Shown here: positions 15,117 through 24,837 of the stretch, piece by piece
Layout: every line of letters begins with the position of its first letter
Numbering within the stretch: position 1 is the stretch's first letter
The notes under the pieces: model-generated
What the model saw: only the letters and a program-made list of their open reading frames with translations
Told to the model about the DNA's origin: nothing
The model's database searches: none
From: Lysobacterales bacterium
GTDB taxonomy: Bacteria > Pseudomonadota > Gammaproteobacteria > Xanthomonadales > SZUA-36
Length of the DNA: 64,000 nt
Direction: 5' to 3'
NCBI GenBank assembly: GCA_028289465.1
Contig: JANQPM010000089.1
Span: 1 to 64,000 of the forward strand
Position numbers and translations under genes: made by a program

Positions 15117-17137
15117 TACGGCTGCCAGCGCAGGTCGATGAACCACTGACGGCCGGCACCCGGAAAATAACGCAGATTGCCGAATGCGAAATCGGCCCGC
15201 TCTGCATATCGCTTACCGGCAAGGTTGCGCAGGCGCAGGCCGACCGACCAGCGCTGCGACAGACGGCGGCTGACGTACAGATTCAGCAAATCATGGCCGG
15301 GGTATTGCTCGCTGTTCGCAGCATCCAGAAAATAGCGGCCCTGGTGCAGCCATTCCAATTCGAAATTGCCGCGGTCGACATCGCGGTATTGCAGATAGAA
15401 GCGCCCCAGTCGCGCCGGGGCAGTATCCACCCGGTTACCGGAAACGATGGTCTCCGCGCCGGCCGCCTGGCGGCTGAATGCGTATTCGTGCACCGCCCAG
15501 CTACCGTTGCCGCCGAGACGCCAGCGCTCGGTCAGCGGCAGCGACCAGTCCCATTCCAGCCCGAAATGCCGGGTCCGACCGTCGCTGAGGTTAAAGCCGT
15601 CCGCATCGCGGAAGATAAAATGCGCCTTGGCCGCGTAGTAAGCTTGCAGCGACCAGCGCACGCGGCCTTCTCCGCTGGCGTGAAACTCGATGCTGTCCAA
15701 GGTCTCCGAGCGAATATCGGCAATGTCCTGCCCCCGCTGCAACCGATACAGCTCGGTAATCTGCGGCGCTCTGAAGCCGCGCGCCAGCCGCAGCGATAAT
15801 GCGAGCCGTTCGCCGACCCGCCAGCCCAGTGCCAGTTCAGGCGCAATATTAAAAAAAGCGTCGCTGCGATCGGCCGGCCGGTTAAACAAACAACCACCGA
15901 AACCGCAGGCGCTGCCGTCCTCTTTGAGATTGCCGTCGGTCAGACGATTGTCGTAGTCATAGCCCAGCCATTCCGCACGCAGGCCGGCACGCCACCATTT
16001 ACGTTCCCCAAAACGCCCTTCCCATTGCGCAAAGGCGGCCAGCATTCGCGTATCGGTGCGAAAATCGTAATGCCGGCCCACCGGGCGCGTTTCGCGCAGA
16101 AATTCCGATCCGCCGCTGACCGGTTCGGCCTGGGTTTCTTCCAGGTCTACCCGCGCGCCTTCCAGGTCGAGGCCGAAGCTGAACAGCCCCGCTGCGGCCG
16201 GTCGATGCGCGTTAAGCTGCAGGCCCAGGCTGCGATGACCGTTGCGCTCCAGCGGCTGACCGGGCAGAAAGTGCTGCAAAAAACGCATTCGGCTGTGCCG
16301 CGCATAGGGTACCCACTCGATCCGCAGCCCGTTCGCCAGCACAGACCGCCAGTGGCTTTGAATACGCAGCGCACGGCCGTCGCGAAACGCCTCCGGGTTT
16401 CGGTTGCTGCGCCTTGCCGACGCATTGCGGTATGCATCCCGGCCGAAAACGAACCCGGCGGTATCCTGGTCCAGCCGGGCCAGACTGACAGCGGTGTAGC
16501 CGCGATCGGCACCATGAGCCGCGCGAACGTTCAGCAATGCGTGCCGGTGGGCTTCATCGTCGCGGAAACTCTCGCTGTCGGTAGCAGACCCGGTTGCCGA
16601 CAGCCGGCCTGCGGACCATCCGAACCCGAACCGGCGGAACCGATTCGAGCCAAACCCGGCACCGAGCCAGTTTCCCGAATCGGCGGACGGCTTGACATTG
16701 ATCACACCATGCAGCGCATTGCCGCCGTGAACCACCGTCCCTGGTCCGCGCAGCACTTCAATCGATTCAGCACCGTTCAGATTCAGTTCAAACAGGCCGT
16801 TCAGATTGCAAAAGCCGGCCGGGCGCACCGGTACACCGTCTTCGGCGATCAGAAAGGCCCCGCAGGCACCAGCACCGGTCAGAACCGGCGAACGGATCGC
16901 GGTCAGATGCTCCTGGCCGCTGCCGCGGCTGATCCATGCACCCGGAACCGCATGAAACAACTCATTCGGGTGGTTCGGCCTGACCTGCCGAATGGCTGCG
17001 CGGTCCAAATGGTGCCGGGCGTTGGTCTTCTGCAACGTTGTCAGACGCGAAAATACCGTAACGGTGTCCAGTTCCTGAACCGCTGCTGCCGGTGCCAGCG
17101 TATTCAAAGCCCACAACAGCAGCGCTCCCGCAGTCAT
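15113..17137 (-). CDS. TonB-dependent outer membrane receptor
   Basis: 674 residues. Short signal peptide (ALLLWALNTLAPAAA), TonB-box-like LDTVTVFSR, plug domain with IRSPVLTGAGACGAFLIAED and SIEVLRGPGTVVHGGNALHG-type motif, then a beta-barrel of alternating aromatic strands ending in WFIDLRW-QPY, with the terminal aromatic near the end as required for Bam assembly. Two Cys in the plug (GAGACGAF and PAGFCNLNG) may form a disulfide; another pair is at ACGFGGCLF in the barrel. Substrate unknown. Its ATG overlaps the stop of the upstream MFS gene (ATGA), so the two are translationally coupled and likely act on the same solute. Confidence 0.9.
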   Translation of the reverse strand: MTAGALLLWALNTLAPAAAVQELDTVTVFSRLTTLQKTNARHHLDRAAIRQVRPNHPNELFHAVPGAWISRGSGQEHLTAIRSPVLTGAGACGAFLIAEDGVPVRPAGFCNLNGLFELNLNGAESIEVLRGPGTVVHGGNALHGVINVKPSADSGNWLGAGFGSNRFRRFGFGWSAGRLSATGSATDSESFRDDEAHRHALLNVRAAHGADRGYTAVSLARLDQDTAGFVFGRDAYRNASARRSNRNPEAFRDGRALRIQSHWRSVLANGLRIEWVPYARHSRMRFLQHFLPGQPLERNGHRSLGLQLNAHRPAAAGLFSFGLDLEGARVDLEETQAEPVSGGSEFLRETRPVGRHYDFRTDTRMLAAFAQWEGRFGERKWWRAGLRAEWLGYDYDNRLTDGNLKEDGSACGFGGCLFNRPADRSDAFFNIAPELALGWRVGERLALSLRLARGFRAPQITELYRLQRGQDIADIRSETLDSIEFHASGEGRVRWSLQAYYAAKAHFIFRDADGFNLSDGRTRHFGLEWDWSLPLTERWRLGGNGSWAVHEYAFSRQAAGAETIVSGNRVDTAPARLGRFYLQYRDVDRGNFELEWLHQGRYFLDAANSEQYPGHDLLNLYVSRRLSQRWSVGLRLRNLAGKRYAERADFAFGNLRYFPGAGRQWFIDLRWQPY

Positions 17138-18435
17138 TTACCGTCCCCGCCCTCGAGCCGCCGCTGGCGTGCGGCCAGCAGCACGAACCAGATCGCGCCG
17201 GCCGCACTGAGCAGAAACGGGACGATCAATGCGTAACGCCCGAAATCCGGATTCACCGAAGACAAGCCCTGGTAGATCGCAACACCGAGCAGCGGCATGA
17301 CCAGTCCGCGCAACCCGGTCAGCGTCACATGCGCGCCCATATACAGCGCGCTGGTCGCTTCGGTCGAATAGTCGTTGTGGCCGAGGTTCCAGCCGAGCGC
17401 AGCGCCGCCGAACGCAATACCGAGCGCGGCGGAGCCCGCCCACAGCAGCCAGACCTGGCCGATGGCCGCCGCCAGCGCAAAGCAGCCGAGCGCAAAGACG
17501 AAAGCCCAGCTCTGTCTGGCGCGGTATTGCAGGATATGCTGGCCACCGAGCAGCCGGGCCCACAGCGGAACGCTGGCCGATACCAGCAGCAGCGGTATCG
17601 TCGATGTCATCAACACCTGCGTGAAGCGGGACAGTTCGAAATGCTCGTTCAGCACGATAATCAACGGTGCCATCAACATCAGGTTTCCACTGCCGAAAAT
17701 CATCATGACCGTCAAATAGCGTCCGAACTCGCGATCCTGGGTAAAAATGCCGAAAAGATCCCGAATACGGATGCCGCCGGCGCTGTCGCGTTCCTGTTGC
17801 AACGTCCGGCGCCGGCGTCTGACCGCCGTGCCGGAGTACACCCACGCCGCCGCCATTCCGGCAAGGGCCAGCGCGGGATAGAGCCAGTGAAAATGACGGT
17901 TGCTATCGTCCAGCAGCAAACCGATCGCACCGCTGCCGCCGCCAATGATTACGCCCGCGAGGGTAATGACGCGGCCGGTGACTATCGCCCGTTCGCGCCG
18001 TTCGAAATTAGTCCGCCAAACACTGGCCCTGAGCGTGACGATGCCCGACCACAGGATTCTGACCACGATCATGCTGACCGTCAGCAACAGCAGGCCCGCC
18101 GGGCTGACCGGCGAAAACCCCATCACTGCCAGACACAGGCCGCAGCCGACCATCATCCAGCTCATCAGGCGGACTTTGTCGCGGCCCTGGGCGTATGCGG
18201 CAAAACCCAGGCTTAGCAGATTGGCAAATGCCGGCGCACCGGAAACCAGCGCCACCGCAGTATTCACCCACAGCTGGGACGCGACCCCGGCATAGGCGTT
18301 TTTCACCAGCACGCCGACCAGACCGCCTTCTACCGCGGACAACAGCAATGAAATCGTCCACCAGGTCGCCAGCTCGCGCGGCAACAGCGATCGGGTTCGT
18401 TGCGACAACGCGGAAGCGGTACTGAACTGTGGCAT
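17134..18435 (-). CDS. MFS transporter
   Basis: 433 residues with about 12 hydrophobic helices in two halves separated by a basic central loop (TAVRRRRRTLQQERDSAGG). The loop-2/3 region AYAQGRDKVRLMSWMMVG is the expected place for the MFS basic motif. The last part has NLGHNDYSTEATSALYMGAH, an unusual polar stretch for MFS. No substrate can be assigned from sequence. Coupled by a four-base ATGA overlap to the TonB-dependent receptor downstream, suggesting uptake of one compound across both membranes. Ribosome site CGGGG before the ATG at 18435. Confidence 0.85.
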   Translation of the reverse strand: MPQFSTASALSQRTRSLLPRELATWWTISLLLSAVEGGLVGVLVKNAYAGVASQLWVNTAVALVSGAPAFANLLSLGFAAYAQGRDKVRLMSWMMVGCGLCLAVMGFSPVSPAGLLLLTVSMIVVRILWSGIVTLRASVWRTNFERRERAIVTGRVITLAGVIIGGGSGAIGLLLDDSNRHFHWLYPALALAGMAAAWVYSGTAVRRRRRTLQQERDSAGGIRIRDLFGIFTQDREFGRYLTVMMIFGSGNLMLMAPLIIVLNEHFELSRFTQVLMTSTIPLLLVSASVPLWARLLGGQHILQYRARQSWAFVFALGCFALAAAIGQVWLLWAGSAALGIAFGGAALGWNLGHNDYSTEATSALYMGAHVTLTGLRGLVMPLLGVAIYQGLSSVNPDFGRYALIVPFLLSAAGAIWFVLLAARQRRLEGGDGK

Positions 18436-18595
18436 GCCGACCCCGGCTCGAAAAAGCCGTCACTTTACTCGCACCGGTTGTCCGCCGCCACCATCGCGGC
18501 CGGTCAGGGCTGTTGCAGTACTGCGATTTGGGTACAATGCGATACGATAGGCGGTAGGAAATCAAGTATCAACGGTGGATTCAGGAGTCATTTGA

Positions 18596-18814
18596 ATGAA
18601 GCCAGTGAACCCGAAATGCTCTGACTGCGGCGCGTCCATGGAAGCCGGCTTTTTGGCCGATCATGCCCAATCCGGTTTTCAGCAGTCGCGCTGGGTTAAA
18701 GGCGGTCCGGAGAAAAACTGGCTGGCTGGCGTAAAGGTAAAAGGCAAGGCGCAGTATGCTGTTGAAGCCTGCCGCTGCCAGCGCTGCGGTTTGGTCAAGC
18801 TGTATGCAAGCTGA
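18596..18814 (+). CDS. Small zinc-ribbon-like hypothetical protein
   Basis: 72 residues with two Cys pairs: KCSDCGASMEAGFLAD at the start and ACRCQRCGLVKLYA at the end, spaced as a zinc ribbon. The central part (QSRWVKGGPEKNWLAGVKVK) resembles the PF20097-type small proteins with a nucleotide-binding or membrane-associated neighbour, but I am not certain of the family. Begins 160 bases from the divergent MFS gene and overlaps the thioesterase gene by 11 bases. Confidence 0.75.
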   Translation: MKPVNPKCSDCGASMEAGFLADHAQSGFQQSRWVKGGPEKNWLAGVKVKGKAQYAVEACRCQRCGLVKLYAS

Positions 18815-19310
18815 CGCTGCCCGGCTGCAAGCGACTGATCCGGCGGGTACCTGGGCGGAACGCCTTCAGACCTTGCTGTACCGGGAGATACCCCTGAGCC
18901 GCGCGATGGCAGTAACGGTAGCGGGCTACGATGCCGGCGGTCTGACGCTGACCGCGCCGCTGGCGCCGAACATCAACGACAAGGGCACGGCCTTTGGCGG
19001 CAGTCTGTCGGCCGTTATGACGCTGGCCGGCTGGGGTACGCTGTGGATTGCGTGCCAGCGGGTCCGGATCGACGCCGACATCATGATTCAGGACGGAGCG
19101 GTTTGCTATCAAGCGCCGGTGGCGAGCGCGATTACCGTCCGCTGCGCGGCGCCCGAGGAAAGCCGCTGGGAACAATTTCTACAGGCCTTTCGGCGCCGCG
19201 GAAGAGGCCGTATTGATTTATCCGTTCATACCGTCGGCGCTGATCGTCCGGCTGCGACGATGGATTGTCGGTTCGCCGTTATCGCCAAGCACTCTGACCG
19301 GGAATTTTAG
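18804..19310 (+). CDS. YiiD C-terminal-type thioesterase (hot-dog fold)
   Basis: 168 residues from the ATG at 18804, which overlaps the preceding stop; a longer frame back to 18756 is only read-through of the zinc-ribbon frame region. The core YREIPLSRAMAVTVAGYDAG, LTLTAPLAPNINDKGTAFGG and SLSAVMTLAGWGTLW matches the putative thioesterase domain found at the C-terminus of YiiD/FabY-like proteins, with N-x-N-D-K-G-T-A-F-G-G-S as the signature. Likely hydrolyses acyl-CoA or acyl-ACP; substrate not known. Confidence 0.85.
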   Translation: MQADAARLQATDPAGTWAERLQTLLYREIPLSRAMAVTVAGYDAGGLTLTAPLAPNINDKGTAFGGSLSAVMTLAGWGTLWIACQRVRIDADIMIQDGAVCYQAPVASAITVRCAAPEESRWEQFLQAFRRRGRGRIDLSVHTVGADRPAATMDCRFAVIAKHSDREF

Positions 19311-19313
19311 CGT

Positions 19314-19733
19314 ATGAAGAACACCTGTATTCGCTTGCTGACGCCGCTGCTGGCCGCGCTCCTGCTAAGCGCCTGCGCCAGTACCAAGCGCGACCAAGAT
19401 CTGGACAAAACCCTGCGCCAATACGGGCAGGCCATTCGCTTCAGTCAATTCCAGGCTGCGCTGCGCTACCACCATCCGGACTACCTGCGTGAGCATCCGG
19501 TCAGCGAACTGGACATCAACCGCTTGCAGCAATTCAGGATCACCGGCTATGAGGCCGGGCCCTCTGAGACCCTCGAAGACGGCAACGCGGTGCGCCAGCG
19601 GGTGGTGATCAAGCTCTATAACGTCCGCCGAGCACGCGAACGCAGCATCGCCCAAGATCAGTTGTGGCGCTACGATGCCGAACGCGAAGCCTGGTTATTG
19701 CACTCCGCCCTGCCAGACGTCAGGCAGCGCTGA
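19314..19733 (+). CDS. Hypothetical lipoprotein
   Basis: 139 residues with a lipoprotein signal and lipobox LLLSAC (Cys20). The mature domain (LRQYGQAIRFSQFQAALRYH, then YNVRRARERSIAQDQLWRYD) has the look of a small cystatin-like or NTF2-like periplasmic domain; proteins of this type are found across gammaproteobacteria without known function. Starts 3 bases after the thioesterase gene and is followed 15 bases later by the GrpB-family gene, so part of one operon. Confidence 0.75.
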   Translation: MKNTCIRLLTPLLAALLLSACASTKRDQDLDKTLRQYGQAIRFSQFQAALRYHHPDYLREHPVSELDINRLQQFRITGYEAGPSETLEDGNAVRQRVVIKLYNVRRARERSIAQDQLWRYDAEREAWLLHSALPDVRQR

Positions 19734-19748
19734 GCGTAACCAGCAGCG

Positions 19749-20270
19749 ATGGATAAACCTGTCAACGCTGACGCCGTCGACAAGGTCTTTCTGTCGCCCT
19801 ACTCGGCAGACTGGCCCAGAGAATTTCACCTGGAACGGCAACGGCTGACCGATGCGCTGGCGCAATGGCAGCCGGTCTTTGAGCATTTCGGCAGTACCGC
19901 GGTTCCAGGCCTGCCGGCGAAGCCGATTATCGATATGCTGGGCGGACTGCAGGATTTCTCAGCCGCGCAGTCACTGATGAATCCGCTGATCGATCTCGGC
20001 TACCGTTTCGAAGGCAGTTTTACCGAACGCCTGATGTTTGCTTCCCGTGACCGGGAAGGACGGCGGAAATACCACTTGCACCTGGTAGAGCACGACGGCC
20101 CGCAGTGGCAATTGCGGCTGAAGTTTCGGGACGCACTGCGCGAATCCGCCGACCTGCGGGCAGCCTATCTGGTCGAAAAACACCGGTTGGCCGCGCGCTA
20201 CCCGGATGACATGAAAAGCTACGCCGCCGCCAAAGGCGAGTACTTGAAAACACTGATTGACGAGCTGTGA
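19749..20270 (+). CDS. GrpB/UPF0157 family protein (nucleotidyltransferase-like fold)
   Basis: 173 residues with the family hallmarks VFLSPYSADWPREFHLER, FEHFGSTAVPGLPAKPIID (the GST-x-V-P-G-x-x-A-K-P-x-x-D motif), RLMFASRD and KYHLHLVE, and LKFRDALRES near the end. GrpB proteins have a nucleotidyltransferase-like core; some members are dephospho-CoA kinase-associated domains, but the activity of the stand-alone form is unknown. Same strand and close spacing to both neighbours. Confidence 0.9.
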   Translation: MDKPVNADAVDKVFLSPYSADWPREFHLERQRLTDALAQWQPVFEHFGSTAVPGLPAKPIIDMLGGLQDFSAAQSLMNPLIDLGYRFEGSFTERLMFASRDREGRRKYHLHLVEHDGPQWQLRLKFRDALRESADLRAAYLVEKHRLAARYPDDMKSYAAAKGEYLKTLIDEL

Positions 20271-20322
20271 TATACCGGAACCGGCATTGTGCAGAGCCGG
20301 CCGGAGACAGGGATCGGGGACC

Positions 20323-20682
20323 ATGACAAAAATCGAGTTTCGACCGGGAAAAAACATCGCGATCAAAACGCCCAGTCACGAATTCCAGGCGCTGGTCGAA
20401 TTCTACCGGGACACGCTGGGTTTCAAGGTACTCAAGCAGGGCCGGAACAACGTCAGCTTCGAGTTTGGCGGCAAAATCCTTTGGGTGGACCACGTTCCGC
20501 ATGTCACTCAGGCGGAAATATGGCTGGAAGTGCACTGCCCGCAGACCGATGGCGCCCGCGACTACCTGCGGCAAAAAGGCGTTAGGTTCAGCGAACAGGT
20601 GGAACCGCTGGACGACGGTTTTCCGGGTTTTTGGATCTCGGCACCGGGTAACCTGATTCACCTGATAGCAGGCGACTACTGA
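20323..20682 (+). CDS. VOC-family (glyoxalase/dioxygenase fold) protein
   Basis: 119 residues from the ATG at 20323 with GGGGA just upstream; the longer frame from 20257 overlaps the GrpB gene and is less likely. Single vicinal-oxygen-chelate module pair: NIAIKTPSHEFQALVEFYRD, TLGFKVLKQG, WLEVHCPQTDGARDYLRQKG and GFWISAPGNLIHLI. The metal-binding His/Glu set is only partly visible. Substrate not known. Confidence 0.82.
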   Translation: MTKIEFRPGKNIAIKTPSHEFQALVEFYRDTLGFKVLKQGRNNVSFEFGGKILWVDHVPHVTQAEIWLEVHCPQTDGARDYLRQKGVRFSEQVEPLDDGFPGFWISAPGNLIHLIAGDY

Positions 20683-20704
20683 CCGCGAACGTTTGAGCGC
20701 CGTC

Positions 20705-21484
20705 TCAAAACCCGAACACCGAAAACCCGCCGTCAACGGCAAGCGTCTGGCCGGTGATGTAGCTGGCGGCCGGCATGCAGAGAAATGCAACCGTATTGGC
20801 GACCTCTTCAGACCGCCCTACCCGGCCCATCGGCGTTCGGGCGATTACCTGCTGCCGGTATTCCTCGTCCTGCAGAACCTGTTCGGCCAGCGGTGTCTGG
20901 ATGTACCACGGTGCGACCGCATTTACGCGGATACCGTCCGCCGCCCATTCGCAGGCCAGATTGCGGGTTAGCTGAATCATTGCGGCCTTGCTCATTGCGT
21001 ACGGCGAGCCGGTACGCATATGGGTCAGACCGGCCACCGAGCTGACATTCACCACGCTGCCCGACCCGCTCTGCTTCAGCGTCGGCCGAAAACGCCGGCA
21101 GAGTTCGAAGCAGCTGGTCAGGTTGGCGTTCCAGATCTTGTGGTACTCCTCGGCCGAATACTCGGTAGTCGGCTTACGGATATTGGTGCCCGCATTGTTA
21201 ATCAGGATGTCGATCAGATGGTGAGCGACTTCATCGAGCAGGTCGTCGCGGTCGCGCTCGGACCCGACATCCGCCGCGACGGTTTCCACATTTGCTTCGG
21301 GTGCTATGGCCTTGACCGACTGTGCGGCTTGCGACAGTCCCTCGGCTCCGCGGGCCACCAGAATCAGATCGGCGCCGAGCGTCGCCAGGGAACTGGCAAT
21401 CTCCAGACCGATTCCGCGGCTCGCGCCGGTAATCAGCGCACGGCGACCGTCAAGGCGCCAGACGGATGCAGGTTGGTGGTTCAC
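20705..21484 (-). CDS. Short-chain dehydrogenase/reductase (tropinone reductase-like)
   Basis: 259 residues, starting at the GTG 21482-21484 with AGGAAA before it. Classical SDR: NAD(P)-binding [24 protein letters not shown], catalytic Ser in [10 protein letters not shown], and the Y-x-x-x-K pair in [11 protein letters not shown]-terminal [17 protein letters not shown]. The SDR group closest by eye is tropinone reductase-like / 3-ketoacyl reductase-like, with substrate unknown. Its start overlaps the end of the DUF457 gene by 35 bases on the same strand. Confidence 0.9.
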   Translation of the reverse strand: MNHQPASVWRLDGRRALITGASRGIGLEIASSLATLGADLILVARGAEGLSQAAQSVKAIAPEANVETVAADVGSERDRDDLLDEVAHHLIDILINNAGTNIRKPTTEYSAEEYHKIWNANLTSCFELCRRFRPTLKQSGSGSVVNVSSVAGLTHMRTGSPYAMSKAAMIQLTRNLACEWAADGIRVNAVAPWYIQTPLAEQVLQDEEYRQQVIARTPMGRVGRSEEVANTVAFLCMPAASYITGQTLAVDGGFSVFGF

Positions 21485-22496
21485 AAGCGTTTCCTTTAAT
21501 CATGCTCCATAGCTCGGCGAGCCGGTCTCGCCGCGGTGCAAACGAAGTATAAAACTCGGCGTGCCGATCCGCATCCGCAGGCGAGAAGCGCAGGCCCCAC
21601 AGCGTTTGAGTATCCTGCGGCAGCGCCGAATAGCGCAGGTCGCCGACCGTTACGGCAGCCGGGTCCGATGCCGGGGCCAGACCCAGGTAGCCGTCGCTGA
21701 ACGAACGAAAGCGGTCGAGGTCCCTTTCAAGCACACTCGACCGTTCGGGAATGCCCTGCCAGGCCGGCACCGGCCCGCCGGGATAGTGCTGCGCGCCGGT
21801 GCCCAGTCCGGGCCGTAACGCATCAATATAAAATATGTCCCGGTAGCGGTACACCGACCGCCAGACCAGCAAGTTTCCGATCGACGGCATCACTCGGCGC
21901 TGCATCGGCCCGGCTGCTTCCCGGTGATCGCGCGCATCGATCAAGCGGCTTTGCAGTTCAAGCGCGCGCTGGTGTTGCAGCACGCCCAGCCCAAGATATG
22001 CCAGCGCCCATAGCAGCGCGATCCGCCACCAGTTTCGGCTGCGGCGCGTAAACGCGACTAACAAAGCCAATGCAACCGGAATACTGATCAATGGATCGAT
22101 AATGCTGATGATATCCCAGGCATAGCGGCGTTCCGACAGCGGCCACAGCAGGCGCGTGCCGTACGAGGTACAGGTATCCAGCAGGCCATGCGACAACATA
22201 CCCAGAGCGCAGAATCCATACAAAGCCGCAAAGCGCGCCGATTCCGATAACCGCCGGAACAACAGCCAAAGCAGCAGCGAGACCAGCAATGCGCCAAACG
22301 GCACGAAAAACAGCGAATGGGTAAAGTGCCGGTGAAATTCGATGCCGAGCAGGGGATCGCTGCCGGAGCGGATCAGCACGTCCAGGTCCGGCGCCATCCC
22401 GCCTGCGGCACCGGCGATGAAAGCCCACCGCAGCCGGGGCGTGCGCGCAGCGCCGGCGGCGAGACTGCCGGCCAGACCCTGACTGATCGGATCCAC
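21450..22496 (-). CDS. DUF457-type membrane-bound metal-dependent hydrolase (YdjM-like)
   Basis: 348 residues starting at the GTG 22494-22496. N-terminal signature [15 protein letters not shown], then [29 protein letters not shown] and [20 protein letters not shown] give the conserved His/Asp set of the DUF457 (LexA-regulated YdjM-like) family. Four to five membrane helices lie in the first 190 residues; the C-terminal soluble half probably faces the periplasm. Function of the family is not established. Overlaps the SDR gene by 35 bases. Confidence 0.85.
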   Translation of the reverse strand: MDPISQGLAGSLAAGAARTPRLRWAFIAGAAGGMAPDLDVLIRSGSDPLLGIEFHRHFTHSLFFVPFGALLVSLLLWLLFRRLSESARFAALYGFCALGMLSHGLLDTCTSYGTRLLWPLSERRYAWDIISIIDPLISIPVALALLVAFTRRSRNWWRIALLWALAYLGLGVLQHQRALELQSRLIDARDHREAAGPMQRRVMPSIGNLLVWRSVYRYRDIFYIDALRPGLGTGAQHYPGGPVPAWQGIPERSSVLERDLDRFRSFSDGYLGLAPASDPAAVTVGDLRYSALPQDTQTLWGLRFSPADADRHAEFYTSFAPRRDRLAELWSMIKGNACEPPTCIRLAP

Positions 22497-22561
22497 GATT
22501 CAGACCTGGCGGCCGAAGTCCGGGTGAAAAGCGCTGATAGCCTAGTTTTCCCGAGCGCCGG

Positions 22562-24514
22562 TCATTTCAAATCGCACAGGCAATGAGCATACAGCGCAAA
22601 CTGCTCGTCAGCCGCGGAAATCAGGCTCAAATCGTCCAGCAAACGCTGGACCAGACCGCTTTTGGCCCAGTTCGATGTGAGAATATTCGATGGCTTGAAC
22701 CAGTCGTCAATCCCCGCTACCGACGCCACGCCGGCGGTCATGTTCACCAAAAACCGCTCAAATGCCGACAATCGTGGTTCGACGAAATCAACGGTATAGT
22801 CGTCACTCAGGCCGGCTCGCTTGGCCGCGGCCGCAACCGCCTGCTGCAAGCCACCCAATTGATCCACCAAACCCCTTTCCAGTGCCTGTTCGCCGCTCCA
22901 GACCCGGCCCCGCGCAATCTGGTCCACATCGGCCGGTTCCATCTCGCGCGCAGCGGCCACGCGGTTGATGAACTCTTCGTAGCCGCGCTCAGTAGACCGC
23001 TGGAAGATTCGGCGGGCGTCGTCGGTCAGCGACCGTTCCGGCCGAATCGCACCGGCGAGCGGCGTACTGCCAACGCCGTCGTTGTAGATGCCGAGCTTGG
23101 CCAGGGTCTGCGGGAAGGTCGGTATCATGCCGAAAATGCCGATGGATCCGGTGATGGTCGCGGGCTGGGTCCAGATTTCATCCGAGGCCAGCGATATCCA
23201 GTAACCGCCCGATGCAGCGACATCACCCATGGAAATAACGATCGGCTTGCCCGCCTCCCTGACCGACTGCAATTCGCGCCGGACAATTTCGGACGCGAAT
23301 GCGCTGCCGCCCGGGCTGTTGACCCGAAAGACCACCGCGGCCACCCGGTCATCATGCGCGGCGCGGCGGATTTTTCGTGCAGTCGCATCGGCCGATATGA
23401 CGCCCGGCGGTTCGTCGCCGCCGACAATACTGCCTTCTGCGGTCACCACCGCGACGCTTTTGCCGGTCGACCGGCTTTGCTCGACCATGCCGAGATAGTT
23501 GCGAAAATAGACTTGGCGAAAGCTGTCGCCCCGGTCGGCGGCAGCACCGGCCTGAATCACTGCGCTGCGAAATTCCGGCCGGGACACCAATTGATCCACC
23601 AGGCCCTCGTTTAGCGCAAACGCGGCAAAATCGCCGTCCGCCTGATCGAGCTGAACCGCGTAATTCTCAATACTGCGATTCAATACCTCCAGCGGCAGAC
23701 CCCGGTTGCGCGCAACTCCGTCCAGATACTGGCGCCACAGGTTGTTAATCCAGTAGGCATTGGCTTCCCGGGCCTCTTCGGACATATTGTTGCGGATAAA
23801 CGGTTCCATCGCCGACTTGTACTCGCCGACCCGGAACAGGTTGATTTCCACCGCCAGCTTATCCAGCGCGTCTTTGTAGAAATTGCGATAACGCGCGTAG
23901 CCGTCAACCCAGACGAAGCCACTCGGGTTCATCCAGATTTCGTCGGCCAGCGCCGCGAAATAGTATTGATGCTGGGCCATATTCTCGGCATAGGTCAGCA
24001 CCGGCTTGCCGGATGTCTTGAAGTCCGTTACCGCCGCTTCCAACTCCTGCAGCGAGGCCAGACCCGCGCTCCAGATATAGTCCGGTATCAGAATCAGGCG
24101 GGAAATGCGGTCATCGTTTTTGGCCGCGCGAATCGACTTGATGATATCGCGCAAACGGACTTCCGGCTCCTGCCGGTCCAATGCCTCGCTCAGTGCCCGG
24201 TCCAGCGGATCGCCCGAGTACTGCTCGACGATATGGCCGTAGGGCTGAACCACCAGTGCGGTATTCGGCTTCAGCACGAATTGCTCGCCGGCCCCGAACA
24301 GGGCTTTGAACAGCAGCACCAGCAGCAAAATAAAGATGATGTTGAAAACCAGTCGGCGCGTACCGTCGACAAAACCCCAGAACCCGTTCCACAAGCGAAC
24401 CAGAAACGGTTTACGCTTGGTGGGCCGGCCGTTGACCGCCGTCAATGCCGGATCCTGCGCCGCGGAAGACCGCGACAGCTCATCGCCAAAAGGGTCATGA
24501 ATATTACTTCCCAT
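22562..24514 (-). CDS. sppA: Signal peptide peptidase SppA (protease IV), 67K type
   Basis: 650 residues from the ATG at 24512-24514, the long two-domain form. One membrane helix near residues 55-75 (LVFNIIFILLLVLLFKALFG) anchors it with the bulk in the periplasm. Catalytic dyad by comparison with E. coli protease IV: Lys233 in VGEYKSAMEP and Ser404 in NSPGGSAFASE, both present. SppA degrades signal peptides left in the inner membrane. It is divergent from pspA across a 323-base region holding a GC-rich hairpin (GCCGGCAG at 24559-24566 with CTGCCGGC at 24585-24592) and the psp promoter. Confidence 0.95.
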   Translation of the reverse strand: MGSNIHDPFGDELSRSSAAQDPALTAVNGRPTKRKPFLVRLWNGFWGFVDGTRRLVFNIIFILLLVLLFKALFGAGEQFVLKPNTALVVQPYGHIVEQYSGDPLDRALSEALDRQEPEVRLRDIIKSIRAAKNDDRISRLILIPDYIWSAGLASLQELEAAVTDFKTSGKPVLTYAENMAQHQYYFAALADEIWMNPSGFVWVDGYARYRNFYKDALDKLAVEINLFRVGEYKSAMEPFIRNNMSEEAREANAYWINNLWRQYLDGVARNRGLPLEVLNRSIENYAVQLDQADGDFAAFALNEGLVDQLVSRPEFRSAVIQAGAAADRGDSFRQVYFRNYLGMVEQSRSTGKSVAVVTAEGSIVGGDEPPGVISADATARKIRRAAHDDRVAAVVFRVNSPGGSAFASEIVRRELQSVREAGKPIVISMGDVAASGGYWISLASDEIWTQPATITGSIGIFGMIPTFPQTLAKLGIYNDGVGSTPLAGAIRPERSLTDDARRIFQRSTERGYEEFINRVAAAREMEPADVDQIARGRVWSGEQALERGLVDQLGGLQQAVAAAAKRAGLSDDYTVDFVEPRLSAFERFLVNMTAGVASVAGIDDWFKPSNILTSNWAKSGLVQRLLDDLSLISAADEQFALYAHCLCDLK

Positions 24515-24784
24515 AGTAAATTCCAATCAATGCCAGTCGCCAACCCGTAGAATTGTCGGCCGGCAGGTATTACAGCGTGCGCTGCTGCCGGCAAAAATGC
24601 TTCGGCAGGCAGGCGAGCGCCGCTAGTGTTTAAGCACCGTCTATTCTAGGTAAAGCTTAGGACCGCAACAATGCGCCAATTGTCACAGCCGGCATCGCCA
24701 GCAGTGTGTCAAATTCACCACCGGCAGACGCTGCCTATATCGAAACCCAGGATAAAAAATATTATAAATTAATCGCTTAACATC

Positions 24785-24800
24785 TGGCATGTTTTCTGCA
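24785..24800 (+). promoter_or_regulatory. Sigma-54 (-24/-12) promoter of pspA-pspC
   Basis: TGGCATGTTTTCTGCA: the invariant GG and GC are exactly 10 bases apart between them as in the consensus TGGCAC-N5-TTGC. Only C-to-T at position 6 and T-to-C at position 12 differ. The start of transcription would be near 24812, 26 bases before the pspA ATG. An AT-rich tract (about 24752-24778) just upstream could bend for an IHF-like protein. Phage shock operons are classically sigma-54 dependent through PspF, and no pspF is seen in the window. Confidence 0.85.
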
Positions 24801-24837
24801 TAAAGTACCTTGAAGGTTTATTTTTCAGGAGACAACC

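Noticed and set aside
16025-18216. Long plus-strand frames (over 370 residues) opposite the TonB receptor and MFS genes
   Set aside because: Antisense frames common in GC-rich DNA; Gln/Arg/Ala-rich sequences without any family motif, whereas the minus-strand genes carry full motifs.
22583-23614. 343-residue frame opposite sppA
   Set aside because: Antisense to a protein with an intact catalytic dyad; no recognisable domain.
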